A DNA stretch of 64,000 nt from Primulina eburnea (GCF_022965805.1 NC_133106.1:33965913-34029912), one strand, 5' to 3'; shown: positions 22,441 through 35,319, numbered from the stretch's first letter. Numbers and translations: made by a program. The notes: generated from the letters alone by a model not told the origin.

Positions 22441-24133
22441 GGTCACGGTTTAGTTTATTTTAGCTTTGGTCTATTTTATTTTCTTCTCATATTGTTCACT
22501 GGTTTTTTACGAAAATTTTATGTACTTTATCGTTGCATATATTATGTAACAAGTGGCTGGTCTACCTGGCACGTCGTAATGCTAAAGCCTTATTAGGTGT
22601 CGATGAATGATTAGTTGTTGGCCTCTCATCATCATATGAATTTATGCGATCTTAAAAAAATGTTCCATAAAATAGTGAAATTTCTCAATCATTTGTGCCT
22701 ATTTGTTTTTTTTAACTGGTTTGGAGTACAACTTCACCCGTTTGTGTTTGGAAATGCTTTCTTGTTGTGTCCATAATACGGCTAATTAGGCAGTTTTTTT
22801 CGCCACTATGATTTCTTGACCATTGGGCATCTTGGAATGTATAGCAAATTTTATTATAATTATATTTAATTTTTCCAAACTGATGGATTATCTAAGATAT
22901 AATAATGTAATTCGAGACCGATGCATGTAGTTATAAATTACTTTGATTTTTAAACTTAAAATTGCCTATTCTGTTGTCATTTAAGACAATCTTAGTGAAT
23001 GCTTTATTAACTTGCTAAGCCGTTCATAACAGTGGCAATGAACTCTAAATTGGCATTTAGCCCAGAAAGACTGCAGTGATTTTGTGTACATTCGCTTCAC
23101 AACTTGTCAAGCATCCACAAACAAAAACCCTTTATTTAACCTATAGATTTACACATTCAGAACATTCAATATATCGATATTTTTTGTCATGTAACATAAA
23201 AAATGTCACAAATTTGGGACGATTTCTCAAGTTTGAGATCAAGTTATAACATAGTACCTGTCGTTTAATTCAAAATAAAAATATCATGTCCTATCTATGT
23301 GGGCACTACCCTCACTTCATTTCAACAGATAAGATCTTGACACAGATACAATTTCAAAAAAAAAAGTGGGTCATATATATTCATGGGCAAATCTTGACCA
23401 TACATCCTATCGTGAGGGCAATGCACATATTGGTAGGATGAAATAAACTCATGTGGAAGATTACAAAAATATTCAGTCATTATTACTTGGTAGAAGGAAT
23501 TATAATACACCGATTAAATCTTAAATAAAGCATATCAATCAAGGAGTGAAAGAAGCAAGGAATGGGGGATCATAATTGTGGACAAGATAAACGCTTCATA
23601 GACTTAAAGACAAGAAACCTAAGTACAATAGAATCGACAAATTCTCCTATCGTATGCATTGGGCTTTGTTTGGACTAAGGAAAAAAAGCCAAATTCAGTT
23701 TAATTGTTTAATTTTCTGCACTTACTAGTTGACGAATTGTATAATACTTTTATAATTTAAACCTCCAAGTGGTGATGTTACTACAAGTCAATGAGCATCA
23801 ACCCCGAGATGGCTAGGTTGTATTGACTAACTAATGATTGACTACTACTTTGAGCCACGAAATTAACAATAAAATTAATCTCGTTCTCTATATTTATTAT
23901 CACATAAATCATTTTTGTAAGAATAATTTTCGATTATACCCGTCTTATAAAAAAATATCATTTTTATGTCAAAATAATTAATATTCATGATAATTATAGA
24001 TCGTATCAATTCGTCTCAACCCGTGAGATTGTTTCATAAAAACTTACTGATTTATTAGTTTGTGGTTCAAATTAATTAAAGGTCCTTTTTCATTTAGTTT
24101 TGGCAGAAATATTATGATTCCACGCACGAGGTT
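22441..24133. other. Intergenic, no gene seen
   Basis: AT-rich, short frames only. A fragment of the GTGAGAC element family lies at about 23998-24050. Confidence 0.5.
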
Positions 24134-24142
24134 TTTTTATAT

Positions 24143-24324
24143 GAGTAGGTCTTTTGTGAGATTGTCTCTCAAATCTTTATCTGTGAGACGGGTCAACCAT
24201 ACCAATATTCACAACAAAAATAATACTCTTACCATAAAAGTAATACTTTTTTAATGGATGATCCAAATAAGATATTTGTCTCACAAAATACGACTCGTTA
24301 GACCGTCTCATTTAAGTTTTTGCC
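24143..24324. mobile_element. MITE of the GTGAGACGGTCTCAC family, full copy
   Basis: 182 bp, in the opposite orientation to the copy at 20980, with a perfect 9-bp target duplication TTTTTATAT (24134..24142 and 24325..24333). Left end GAGTAGGTCTTTTGTGAGA, right end AAGTTTTTGCC. Confidence 0.8.
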
Positions 24325-24411
24325 TTTTTATATAGGTTGTAAGAAAATATTTACAAGGGAGGAAATATGTAAATAATGGCACTAGTAATTAATTATATTT
24401 AATTTAATTAT

Positions 24412-24557
24412 ATATGTGAGACGAGTCAACCCTACTCATATTCACAATTAAAAGTAATACTCTTAGTATAATAAATAATAATTTTTCATGGATGACCCAA
24501 ATAAGAGATTCGTCTCACAAATACGACCCGTGAGATCGTCTCACACAAGTTTTTGCT
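24412..24557. mobile_element. MITE of the GTGAGACGGTCTCAC family, end-truncated copy
   Basis: Lacks the first arm but is still bracketed by TTTAATTAT (24403..24411 and 24558..24566). Ends CACACAAGTTTTTGC like its relatives. Lies only 80 bp from the previous copy. Confidence 0.65.
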
Positions 24558-24566
24558 TTTAATTAT

Positions 24567-25700
24567 TATTCCAAGTTAAAATTTGAATTAGTTGTCACAA
24601 GAAGTAGATATACTCGAAAAATATCTGTATTACAGATTACTTGGACTAAAGGACCTTACGTAGCTGCATCACCCTAGAATATTCGACCAACTAATAATAG
24701 AGAAACCTAAATCAGTTATAAACTATATATGTTTTGATAGTATTGCATGAATGACATTTTTATGAACATGAAAGAATGCTTGTTTTCTTAATTACGACAG
24801 AGACAGTATTTTTCATGGTTTGTCGATCTCAAAGATAAAACTGGATACAATTACAATATCTATATTTTTGGATTGATTCTTATTCAGTTTTCATTACATT
24901 GTTCATCCAAATACATTGACACTACGATTTAAACGAGTGACCCTCATATTATAAATCTATAATCCTCCAAATATTTTGCCACTACGATATACAGATAGCA
25001 ATTAAAAGGACGCTTGTCGAAGATAATTAATTAACGGATATATATTGATTAATGTGTAGTTAACTGTTAACCACGCCCTTTAATTTAAAATTTAGTTAGG
25101 GGAAATCGAATTAAATATTCTGAGTATTTCTGCAGCACACGGAACTTGGGAAATGTGGACTGTGACGGTGAAATCACATGGTGCCCCCTCGGGCTTGCGG
25201 AATTCAATTCATTTCTCTGCATCAGCCCTTGCTGATTACTATAATATCTATGAATAATTCGCTTCTTTAAATTGATTTAAATTTAAATTCAGCAGTTGAT
25301 TTTATTCCCTTTCCCTACGTGCAGGCAACATCTTGGGCACTATCTAAAAAAAAAAATTCACTGTTTCATGCAAGTATATGTAGGCAAATTTTTTTATGGG
25401 AATTTTTTTAAAAAGAAAAAAGTCAGCGTGAAAGGTTTTTCACATAAATAATATCATGAATTTTACAGTATTATTTAAAAATGTAATCCTGGAGTCTCAA
25501 TGAACAAACTACAGACAAACTCAGTAAAAAAAACATATTAGGGCACTATTTAATTTTGCAGGTGCGGCTCACGCAAAGAACAAGCGGAGAGTACGGGCCA
25601 TGTCTGGAAAGTTGAGGACAAATTAAATTGGATCCGTATTTGGGCCTTTCGGGCCCATTACTCCTTTTGAATACTCCGTCACCCCCTACGTGCATTCACG
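24567..25700. other. Intergenic, no gene seen
   Basis: No frame or RNA gene could be supported. AT-rich, with a GC-richer patch near 25560-25690. Confidence 0.5.
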
Positions 25701-25705
25701 GTCAT

Positions 25706-25752
25706 TGACGTTACACGTGTGCCACCACGTGATGTCAACGTGGCTCCTACGC
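25706..25752. promoter_or_regulatory. Cluster of ACGTG (G-box/ABRE) motifs
   Basis: Within 47 bases: GACGTTACACGTGTGCC, CCACCACGTGATG and TCAACGTGGC. CACGTG and ACGTGGC are the binding words of bZIP and bHLH factors in plant promoters. No gene start was found within 2 kb on either side, so function is unclear. Confidence 0.4.
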
Positions 25753-25900
25753 AAAAGTAAATAAATGTATACATAAATACACGGTAATTATGCTACCTTA
25801 TGACCCATGAATTACCACTGTGATTTAATTGATTATCATAATTTATAGGTTACTTTGGAGGTTAATCAGTACGAACTAGATGGTAATGATTTTTGTTCCC

Positions 25901-26083
25901 ACGTCATTAAGAAAGCAATGAAAAAGGGTGGCGTAGTTGGTGGAGTGCGTGAGTGTTTGACCAATAGTCAAGAATTCGATTTATTTTACCTAATGTAATT
26001 TATTTTACTAACATGATTTGTTGACTACTGCATCAGTTTGAAATTACTTAATTAGTCTGCACGCAGAAGAATAGTTGTTACGG
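25901..26083 (+). mobile_element. SINE with imperfect target duplication
   Basis: GGTGGCGTAGTTGGTGGAGT is a good pol III A box of tRNA type; AAGAATTCGATT about 35 bases later is a weak B box. The element is bracketed by ACGTCATTAAGAAAGCAAT and ACGTCATTTAAAAAAGTAAT, an imperfect duplication of about 19 bases, as expected for LINE-driven insertion. Two more diverged copies lie at about 4.8 and 13.6 kb. Confidence 0.6.
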
Positions 26084-26099
26084 GCTCCAACGTCATTTA

Positions 26100-28344
26100 A
26101 AAAAGTAATAAGTGATTTATTTAACATTCTGTGTTTTGCAAAGTCACGATTTTAACAAAATTAACCAAACACCACCGTACTTAAAGAAATTCAAAAGAAA
26201 ATTGATCGTGATTAATAAAAATATTTTGTTTTGGGACACGACTCTCGCCATCATCGAAGGCCAAACTGGTTTAAATTAAACTAGTGCTTCATTACACTGT
26301 TCAATAGTAAGAGTTTTGCAAGTCACACAGTCTCTTGATTAAAATATTTTATGAAAATAACGAATTAGTCTTAGTTGTTCTTAGTTAATTTATTTTAGTC
26401 GTCTGTGATTGCGCATTTATTTTAACGAAGTCAAATTGGATAATAATTTTTTTTATTTATTTTTATCATTACTGTTAGCCTCTGATATACTTCAAATTCC
26501 CTAATTATACACACGATCGAGCCAGGTTTCTACGCCACTCGTGCACACGATTAATTGTTGGCTAAGTGGATTATCTATCTAACTATAAACAATTGGCAAT
26601 GGGGTTTGCACGTGCCATTTTCAGATCAAGAAATCAACTGTTCTAAAGTCAATATATATGTCCATTAAATGATTTTTAAATTCAAAATTAATGGAGTGGA
26701 ACAAGTATTCCAAATAGAAGAGTGCAGGGACATCACAAGACATGGGTCACAGAGTCCTATGAAAAAGCAGCAATTAAAAGAAGATACAACTAATCTTTAT
26801 TCACTTGTCGCTCCTTTATTTTATATTTCACGGGGAACGACAACACATAAATGCATGGAATGTGTTGTGTCTGAATTTTTATACGGTACAAGTTCATTGT
26901 ATTGCATTTAACATTCAAAGTTTTCTTGCATTTATCGACGCTTTATAACAATTAAAATGATCTATGGAATTAAGAAGTATTTCAGAAAATTATCAGTTTC
27001 CATATTAAAAAGAAGTCAGCATCGTCATTTCTATCCGAAATTCAGTTAATTTAAATTTTAACGACAGTTTGTGTATTATAGAACAAATCACAAGTTCGAG
27101 ATCGATACGATTATTTAGTCGGATTTCGCGATCTCGTTCCATACCTAGTATTATACTGAAGTTAGGGTTAAGTCATATATATTTGGGAAACTCGTGCTCT
27201 TAGATTATGCATTGAAATCGGATATTATCAGCTGACCTACGCTAGTCTGCATTTAGTAGTCTCTGTTTTATAATTAGTAATCCATTAATTTGGGTTTATA
27301 TGTAACTCTACACTTGTTTCATTTCTTTGTTTATAAGGGTTTGCCTAGCCTATTCTCCATTTCTGCATGTGTTCCAAAATCTATCTATCATTATTCATTC
27401 CCATAAATGATTATTTTTCATTGCCACCATCATATTTTAATTTGTTAGTTATGTTATGAATAAATATTTTGTAATAGATGTTAATTTGCATGAAAAATAT
27501 TAGTCTCACAAAAAAAATATAATTTTTTATTTCCAAAATATTATATTTCACTCCAAACATAATAATTTTTATTAGTAATATTATGAAGAAATATTGTGTA
27601 ACATATGCTAATTTGAGTAAAAAAATCAATTTTAATCAAAATTATATTATGTTATATATGTTGATTTGATTGAAAGAATGTTATTAAAAGTATTATTTTC
27701 ATCACATGTATGAATAATGTAGACATAGATATAGATTCGTGAGATCGTTGCACATGAGACATAATATTATTCATTTAAATGTAGGAAATAATCAATAAAT
27801 CAGATTAATAAGACACATTTCATTATATTGAATGTGATATTAAAAAAATGACAATATTTCTTTATTCCATCGAAAATATTATCCATATACATAAATGAAT
27901 ACAATATAACGATACTGCCGTCTTGATAACAAAAAGACATGTAGATTAATTTCTTCACGTATTCAATCCAACCTTAATTTCATTATGTAAGAGAAATAGA
28001 ATTTCATTTACAGTAACGGAGAGGATTCTTGGAAGCAAGTTAAATGCATATGGGCCTAGTTGTGGCAGAAGCTGGAAACTCTTGCAGTTGGACTCGAGAA
28101 AAACCCAAATGGAGTAATTAGGCCTTTAACAAGATCCTTAGGCCTGACATCGGTCCATCGGTCTTTTTGGGAAGAAAGTCGTCTTTAAACGCTTGCAACG
28201 TAGGCTAGCTATTGGTGGGATCAATAAGAATACATTTTTATTTGCTCAAAAAAGAGAGAGAGTTGTAAATTTCATTCCCAAATGGAGAAGATCAGCTTGG
28301 GTCGAACTTAATAACTTGGGTCCCCCAAACGAACGGTCACATTT

Positions 28345-28345
<1 letters not shown>
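26100..28345. other. Intergenic, no gene seen
   Basis: No coding exon chain was recognised. The GC-richer piece at 28020-28340 has short frames but no domain. Confidence 0.5.

Positions 28346-28347
<2 letters not shown>

Positions 28348-28385
<38 letters not shown>
28348..28385. repeat. (AT)n microsatellite
   Basis: Uninterrupted TA run of about 38 bases. Confidence 0.95.
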
Positions 28386-28389
<4 letters not shown>

Positions 28390-28496
28390 GAAAGTTTTTT
28401 GAAACTATGTGAAGTGTAAAGTCAAATTTAGTATATAATATTTATAATATAATCAGATAATACAATCAAAAAATCGAAATAATCATTTAAAATAAT

Positions 28497-28686
28497 AGCA
28501 GGTCTATTATAAGACGGTCTCAAAGATCTTTATCCGCGAGTCATGTTAACTCTACTCATATTTACATAAATAAGTAATATTTTTGACATAGAAAATAATA
28601 TTTTTTCATGAATGATCTAAATAGGATATATTTTTTTTTTTACAAAATTGACTCGTGAGACTGTCTCTCAAAACATTTTACGTTAG
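28497..28686. mobile_element. MITE of the GTGAGACGGTCTCAC family, diverged copy
   Basis: AAGACGGTCTCAAAGATC at the left, the AAGTAATATTTTTGACATA core and TCGTGAGACTGTCTCTCAAA at the right. More diverged than the copies at 21.0 and 24.2 kb; ends approximate. Confidence 0.6.
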
Positions 28687-28689
28687 GAT

Positions 28690-29690
28690 AATACTTTCAT
28701 CTCGCGGTTGTGACATGTTAAAGGATTTTAAAAAAATGATCAATAATAAATTTTCACCTTCAAGTGATTAGAAGAAATGATAATTCAAGAAATGTTCTTC
28801 ATACAAATATACAAACCACCTAACTTTTTGAAGAAAATTAATGTTTCTTATAAGCTCGCATACTTTCTAGATGTAAAAACTTCGATTTTAGTTTCTTCAA
28901 TTTGTGCTTTTGGTCCTTAATTTTCTATGTTGTTTAATTTTAATTTTAGGTTTGTACTTTTCAATTTTTTAATGATACTTTTAGTAATATTTTCATTTTA
29001 TTTATATTTATATATAGAACATCTCGGTTTTATCGTATTTTTAACCTAAAAAAAGTGTTATAAAATACTTCAGCGGTGTAAAATTATGACAAAAAATAAA
29101 AAAGAAAGCAAAAACTGGTATAACTAATAAAAACATCAAATCCGTACTTTACAAATATTACATTAATGTCATAGGCCGACACCATATTTACAAATTGGAT
29201 GAAGCTTTTATAGTATAAATAATAAATAACCGATTTTAGAATCATATGGGAGTTTAACGACTTATGCTATACATCCATATCTATTATCATCTTAAACCAG
29301 TCAAACAACTTATAATTCATCCGTTATTAAAGTCCTAATTTTGAGACGAGATGATCTAAGTTTAAAACTCAATTATAACAATTCTGACTCAAAAAATTAT
29401 TATCTGAAATTTTAAATCAGGCCATTTAAGTTTAAAAAGTTGGAAGTAAATCTTGAAGATATTCAGGAATGCACAAACGTTACCGCAAAGCAATTACTTG
29501 TTTCATTAGACTGTAAGTAAATTCACAAGTCATTTGCAGTTATTACAACGAGATTCCTCGCTATCTTTCACCAAACATGGCAAAATGGCCTTGCAACTGT
29601 TTACTGTGACACATAAATAAGGTCACACGAAATAACAAATATGCAGCAAGTTACATTAGTATCATGCATCATCTTCTTGTCGGATTGTCC
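28690..29690. other. Intergenic, no gene seen
   Basis: AT-rich, stop-dense. The last 200 bases are probably the 3' untranslated region of the epimerase gene. Confidence 0.5.
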
Positions 29691-29700
29691 CGACCCTTTC

Positions 29701-31473
29701 TTATGTGGATGCCATTACAGATAAGTCGAGTCGTCCCCTCCATTCCTCCCCTGGCTTCAAAGTAACCTGCTTCTCCATCACAGATGCATCCACACATAGC
29801 ATGACCTTGTACTCTTCGTCTCCAAAATCTGTAATGGCTTTAGATTTCTTCTCCCATGGATTCCAAACCACTGTGGTTGCCAATCATATAACTTAGTTTT
29901 CTCAAAAGAAACATGATAATACTTGATCAATTCAATTGTGCTTTACCAATATCAGGGAGACCATCCTTTCTGATCACAAAAGTCCTCTTCTTTTCGTGAT
30001 CAAACACAGCAACTGCGTCTGAAGAGCTAAGATAAATTCGATCCACCTTTAACAGAATGAACATCAACATTAATTATTCATGAACATATAATAAACGTTT
30101 TAAAGAATGGTAATCTGCCTTTTCTTAGAGAAAGTTGGTGAATTCAAAGTTATACCTCGGATTCGAAAGTTAAGGCGTCTCCTTGTTCTGTAAAGCGCTC
30201 TCTGTTACACAGATTGTCGAGGTAGTCAAGAGTCTCAAGTCCCTCTACTCTTACTTCACTGATATTTTAATGCACTTTTAGGTATAACATTCCACGAGTT
30301 TTGCAGTATAAAAGATACAAAATTTTATAAGATCCTGCATAAATTTCAAATCTTCACCTGATATCTGAGACAGAGAAATATGTGTGGTAGGCGAAGGAGA
30401 AGCTAAAGGGCTTGCAATTAACGTTCCTAATCCGCGATACCAAGGTCAGATATCCTTCAGCAGAGAGGAGCACCCTCAGACGGAGTTCAAAACTGAAAAA
30501 AAATGGTAACAGAACACTGTTTCAAGTTTCAACTCAAATGCCCGAGAACAAAGTGAAATTTTCAAAGACATTTTTTTTCTCCACTCTAAGAATAGATATT
30601 TAAAATTATGATAGGCTGACTTCCAAGAAGTGGATCCGATGTATACCTGTGAGGCCAAATCTTGAGATCATCATCTGATGGTTTAAGAAGCAAGTCGATA
30701 AACGTTTTGCCATTCGAATCAATGGACTGTAGAGGTGGAGGATTGTCATCTATGGTCCACATTTTGTTCCTGGCGAAGCCATGTTGCTCCAGAGAACCAC
30801 GGCTCCCAAACTTGGTCCATTAATTTACAGAACGCATTATTTATTCAAGTCAACAAAAACAACCAAAGAATAATAATAAAAAAGTTGAACTTTCCTAGAT
30901 CGTAAAAATATAATAGTTGCAGATGATAAGATCAGAATACCTGTGGAAAACACACAGGAATCCCTCCCCTAACAACTGCAGGTGGCTTCAAAATGGCCTG
31001 TTGAGGAATAACGAAGCACAATCCCAAAACACCGTAAGTTTTGCATCACAAAACGAAATAATTCGAGTGGTTTTCGCAAGTTTTGTTCTGGTCAATTTCA
31101 TTTGATGATCAGAAAGAAATTTATCGATTGATACTGAGTGAAGTCATAGATATTATGATCTTACCTTACTACTTGTAAACAGCAGCTCCTCACCCCCTTC
31201 ATTTTTCCATGAAAGAATCTGTCCACCATGCAGGCTAACCTAAGAATGATGAAATATTGACGAGACATCAGCTCGATAACCAATCTAAGCAGAGCCCTTA
31301 TCATTTAAAATACTGAAATCAAATTTACACAAGAAACGCTAGAAATTTCAACAAGATCTAACCCGTGCCGATGCTCCACGAGGGCTCCGAAGCAAAACCT
31401 GAGAGACTCCATTTTTATCTTTGATTACTTCAACTCCTCTTCTTTGATTACCATCTGCTGCAGAATGATCCAT
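29701..31473 (-). CDS. Glucose-6-phosphate 1-epimerase
   Basis: Eight exons: 31363..31473, 31165..31239, 30941..30997, 30647..30810, 30358..30492, 30156..30258, 29947..30046 and 29701..29870. All junctions are GT-AG and keep frame, giving 304 residues, a normal length for this family. Markers: VSLHGGQILSWKNEGGEELL (residues 38-57), RGGIPVCFPQFGSRG, HGFARN with candidate catalytic His91, FAYHTYF with His172, and C-terminal VVWNPWEKK and GDEEYKVMLC. These fit the aldose-1-epimerase-like family that interconverts alpha- and beta-glucose 6-phosphate (EC 5.1.3.15). No signal or transit peptide is seen in MDHSAADGNQ, so a cytosolic enzyme is likely. The start is the only in-frame ATG before the conserved region. 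The last acceptor was placed at CACAG (29871) because the frame upstream of it contains a stop. Confidence 0.9.
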
Positions 31474-32430
31474 CTCAAGAGCACAAATTGAGCATGAACT
31501 GATTAACAGCTCAAATCCTCTTTCAACGATAATTTATACGAATGGTTCAAATTCTAGAAGGGAAAGTCATGGAAGGGGTTGAGTATCAGAGGTTTCTTTG
31601 TCTGGAGATGTTTTCTCGTGACAGAAAGAGCTGGTTTCTTGTGAATCCTAACAAAATTTCTAACTACCAAACTTCCGAAGTGTTATTCAACAACTGCTGG
31701 TATTCAATTGGAATGGATAACAATGATCAACTTCTGAATTTGTTACATATGATATTCTTTAATTTTCGATAAAAAGAGAATATGGCTCTCAACCCCAAGC
31801 ACAAATATAATCTAACGAGTATATAAATAGACAGAGATTGATGAAAGTTTATGCAGAGCAGACAAATACAAAGGAATGACAGCCAACGAGAAAAAGGTTC
31901 AAATCACGTAGCATTTGGCAGCGCAAATTGCATCTGCATCCACACTTTTGACAAATTAAATTATAATAAAAAACACTAGAAGAAAATGGTGAAATTATAA
32001 AGTCATATTTTCTTACTAGAATTTCACTAAAATATAACATGGAATTGCTGTGAATTATAAATTTTCAATATATATATACTTTTTTTAAAAAAAAATTATA
32101 ACCATTAGTTCTCGATTTTTTGAATTAAGGGTTCGAAATGTAATTTAACATCTTTTTGGTCTGTTTGGGAAAAGAAAAGTAAAATAAGACACGAAACGAA
32201 AGTGAGTTGTTTGACCTCATCAAAGAAATAAAGCAAAAGTTTTATAAAAGTTTGTGAAGAAATCTTTTTCAGGGTGTGATGGTCCATGTTTGGATAAAGA
32301 CTTTTTCATCAACTTTTGACATTTTTTCTAGATTTATTTTGGAAGTTTTTGCAAACGTAAAAATCGGTGATTATTGATTTCCTTTTTATAAAATTTTGCA
32401 ACTTTGTACAGATAAAAATCCACAATCAAT
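31474..32430. other. Upstream region of the epimerase gene
   Basis: Presumed promoter and 5' leader; a frame at 31542..31772 has no recognised domain. No motif could be assigned with confidence. Confidence 0.4.
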
Positions 32431-32437
32431 TTTTTTT

Positions 32438-32608
32438 ATGAGTCAGTCTCACGGGTCATAATCCGTGAGACGGGTCAACTCTACCTATATTCAGAATAAA
32501 AAGTAATATTCTTAGCATAAAAAGTAATACTTTTTCATGGGTAACCCAAATAAGAGATCCGTCTCACAAATACGACCCGTGAGACCGTCTCACACAAATT
32601 TTTATCTT
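32438..32608. mobile_element. MITE of the GTGAGACGGTCTCAC family
   Basis: Near-complete copy: GAGTCAGTCTCACGGGTC at the left, the AAAAAGTAATATTCTTAGCA core, and ACCCGTGAGACCGTCTCACA at the right. No clear target duplication was found. Confidence 0.7.
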
Positions 32609-32609
32609 T

Positions 32610-34353
32610 TTTTATATAAATATTACCTTAATCCATCATACTTTTAATCTAACAATATTAACTTCTCAAACTATATGTTTTGTATACAGTTAATCCTTTC
32701 TTTTTACCGTCAATTATGCCAATTTACTTACTTCAATTTATAATTTCAACAATTATTCAGTTTTTTTTTTAAAAAAATGATATAAATCGATTTAAAAAAT
32801 TTATAATTTTAAACGCATAAATTTAGTTGTCAAGCTGACACAATGTTAATCAATGTTATGTGCCTTTTAGGACCAGCTAGCGTTGGGTGGCGCTCACCAT
32901 CTTGATTTTTAGAAAGAAAATTTCTCTTGATGTTGTTTAAAAAATCAATCCGCATCTTAATTTAATATATAAATTTTTAATTTTTTAAAAGAGTTTAAAT
33001 TTTAAAAAAGATTTTCGACATATTTTTCAATCAATTTATATTAGATAAAGAGGATAAATATACTATTGATTTTGAGTTTGAATCTAATATAGATTAATTA
33101 TTGAAGAAATATGGAGATAAATAAAAATAAATAATTGAGGAAAGAACATCGTATAGAAGCTATCTACACGGCCGCCTCCATTAGAACACCACATATAATC
33201 ACATTATTATTACGTAAATTACATTAATAATAATAATAAATAAATAAATTTAAAACAATGAAAAATTTGTAAAATATTGAAAATGTAGTGTAATATGGAA
33301 AGAAGTGCATTAAATATAACTGAAGAAGGAAAAATTAAAGAAAGTTAAGTAGGCAAGAGTGTAAAATGTATTTATTTATTTAACATTCATATTCAAAATG
33401 TGAAAGTCGTATCTTTAAGTGAATCCCTTAATTTTGCTGAAGACTGACTAAAATTAGATACTTGTTCAAACAAATTAAATTGTCTTGACTCAGCAACGCC
33501 TCAGTTTCTAGCCCAAAACGACCACCAGAATTACCTGTACTCAACTTCTACTCATCCTTTTTTTTTTTTGTGTCCATCAGTAGTACTTGTCCATTTCTCC
33601 AGCATATGAATTTTTGAAATTAATTATTTAATGAATTAATAACATAATTACATTTTCTAGTTTTATATTCAAATTTAAATCTAATAAATTTTTATTTTTT
33701 TGCCAATAATAAATTGTGTTTTTAGAACATTATAATTAATTCTTTTGTTAAAGATTTAATTGTTATAAATAAAAGCGTAGAGAATACTCCTTTTAGAATT
33801 GAATTCAGACTTGATGGTTTGAAGATTAGTTTTATATTTAGTACATAAATCACATTATTTTGAAGTTATTGCTATACTAAAATAAAGTAATAGATTAGAG
33901 ATGACCTAACCCTCGAATAGATAACTTTTTAATTGACATTTGTATTTAAGTTTGTAAACGGAACAATGTTAATTTTGAATGATACTTCACTGTGTTTTGC
34001 AAGATCTCCATTACGCGGCCTGTCGTAATCTCGTAATATAGAAGTGGTTAATTTCATACCAAGGACCGATGTTGTTTGCTTACTAAATGATATCTTAATC
34101 ATGTTTAAGGACCGATGTTGTTTGCTTACTAATAAGATCTTAATCATGTTTAATATATATGTACTTTATTTATAATTGAAATTGGGTCATTATTTTTTAA
34201 ATATCATGATAGAATTCATAGCATGTCATGAGACATTCAACTATGAGATATAATTGGAAATTGTGTCACGAGATTGCGGTTTATATATGAAAAGACCATA
34301 AGGATATTGTGTGACAATAAACTACCACAATAAATTCTGACGTAAATTCTGAG

Positions 34354-34354
<1 letters not shown>
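32610..34354. other. Intergenic, no gene seen
   Basis: Very AT-rich. Holds a 46-bp tandem duplication at 34061-34150 and no supported gene. Confidence 0.5.
34061..34150. repeat. 46-bp tandem duplication
   Basis: AAGGACCGATGTTGTTTGCT through TCTTAATCATGTTT occurs twice head to tail with a few differences. A recent local duplication. Confidence 0.85.

Positions 34355-34414
<60 letters not shown>
34355..34414. repeat. (TA)n microsatellite
   Basis: About 60 bases of uninterrupted TA, 60 bp before the hAT element. Confidence 0.95.
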
Positions 34415-34416
<2 letters not shown>

Positions 34417-34727
34417 CATGCTTATTAATTTCATCATCATTATTTATTTTATAAATTTTTTCCCATCTTTCTCGGTAGGGATGTAAATGAGCCGAACTGT
34501 TCGCGAGTTTTTCGGATCTCGGCTCGTTAAAAAGCTCGTTCGGGCTCGTTCGTTAAGCTTATTGAGCCGAGCCCGAGCCTTATTTTGGGCTCGACAATTT
34601 TGTTGAGCCGAGCTTGAGATTAATGATGTTCGGCTCGTTAGCTCGTGAACATGTTCGATAACTGGCTTGTGAGCTCGAGCTCGGCTCGTTTAAGTGGTTC
34701 ACGGGAGTGGTATAAAAAAAGAGAATA

Positions 34728-34905
34728 TCAGCGACGGTTTTTACTAAAAGCGACGGTTTTCATTAAAACCGTCGCATATTAAATTAAGCGACGGTTTACA
34801 TAAAACCGTCGCTATAATAGCGAATGTTATGAATAAACCGTCGTCGATTAATATCCGCGACGGTTTTAGCAAACCGTTGCTAATAGCAACGGTTTTGGGG
34901 TTTAG
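34728..34905. repeat. Array of GCGACGGTTTT inverted units (left)
   Basis: Repeated GCGACGGTTTT and AAAACCGTCGC units, often facing each other; 34750..34775 is an 11-bp-arm foldback with a CATT loop. This word is typical of subterminal repeats of plant CACTA elements (recollection). Confidence 0.8.
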
Positions 34906-34914
34906 GGTTTAGCG

Positions 34915-35319
34915 TTGTCCTTAAAATCGAAAAAAATGTCAGAACAAACCATATTTAGACGAAATTACAAACAATTTGTGTTTTCTAATAAAAATTACAA
35001 AATTGTGGATGTCAATCGAAAAAAAAGTCTTGGATACTACGAACCATTTGTGTTTCCTACGCAAGCCTCACAAGTTGTGTATTTGACATATCCAACAACG
35101 AAGAGAGCAGAATCAGATTAGATGCATGTGAGTACTCTACGTAGGCGAGCTTATGTCACTGATGTTGAGCCAAATACTGAGCATAATCAAATTGATGTGA
35201 ACGATGCATTTCAAAACAACGAAAGTGGACCTCATAACATCTCAACTCAATTTCTTTTATCGTCTCAAAATCTAGTCGATGTTAATGTTATGTACGACAA
35301 CGAAATTGATTTGAACTGA
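34915..35319 (+). pseudogene. Broken CACTA-transposon protein fragment
   Basis: The frame reads KKSLGYYEPFVFPTQASQVV and YLTYPTTKRAESD, then a stop at 35119..35121, then MHVSTLRRRAYVTDVE in the same frame. The pattern of a Pro-Phe-(Val/Ile) followed by a QVVYL strand resembles the DUF4216 region found near the C-terminus of CACTA (En/Spm) transposase proteins, where a Trp is usual at the stop position. Further stops follow at 35317. It is a remnant carried inside the hAT element. Confidence 0.5.
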
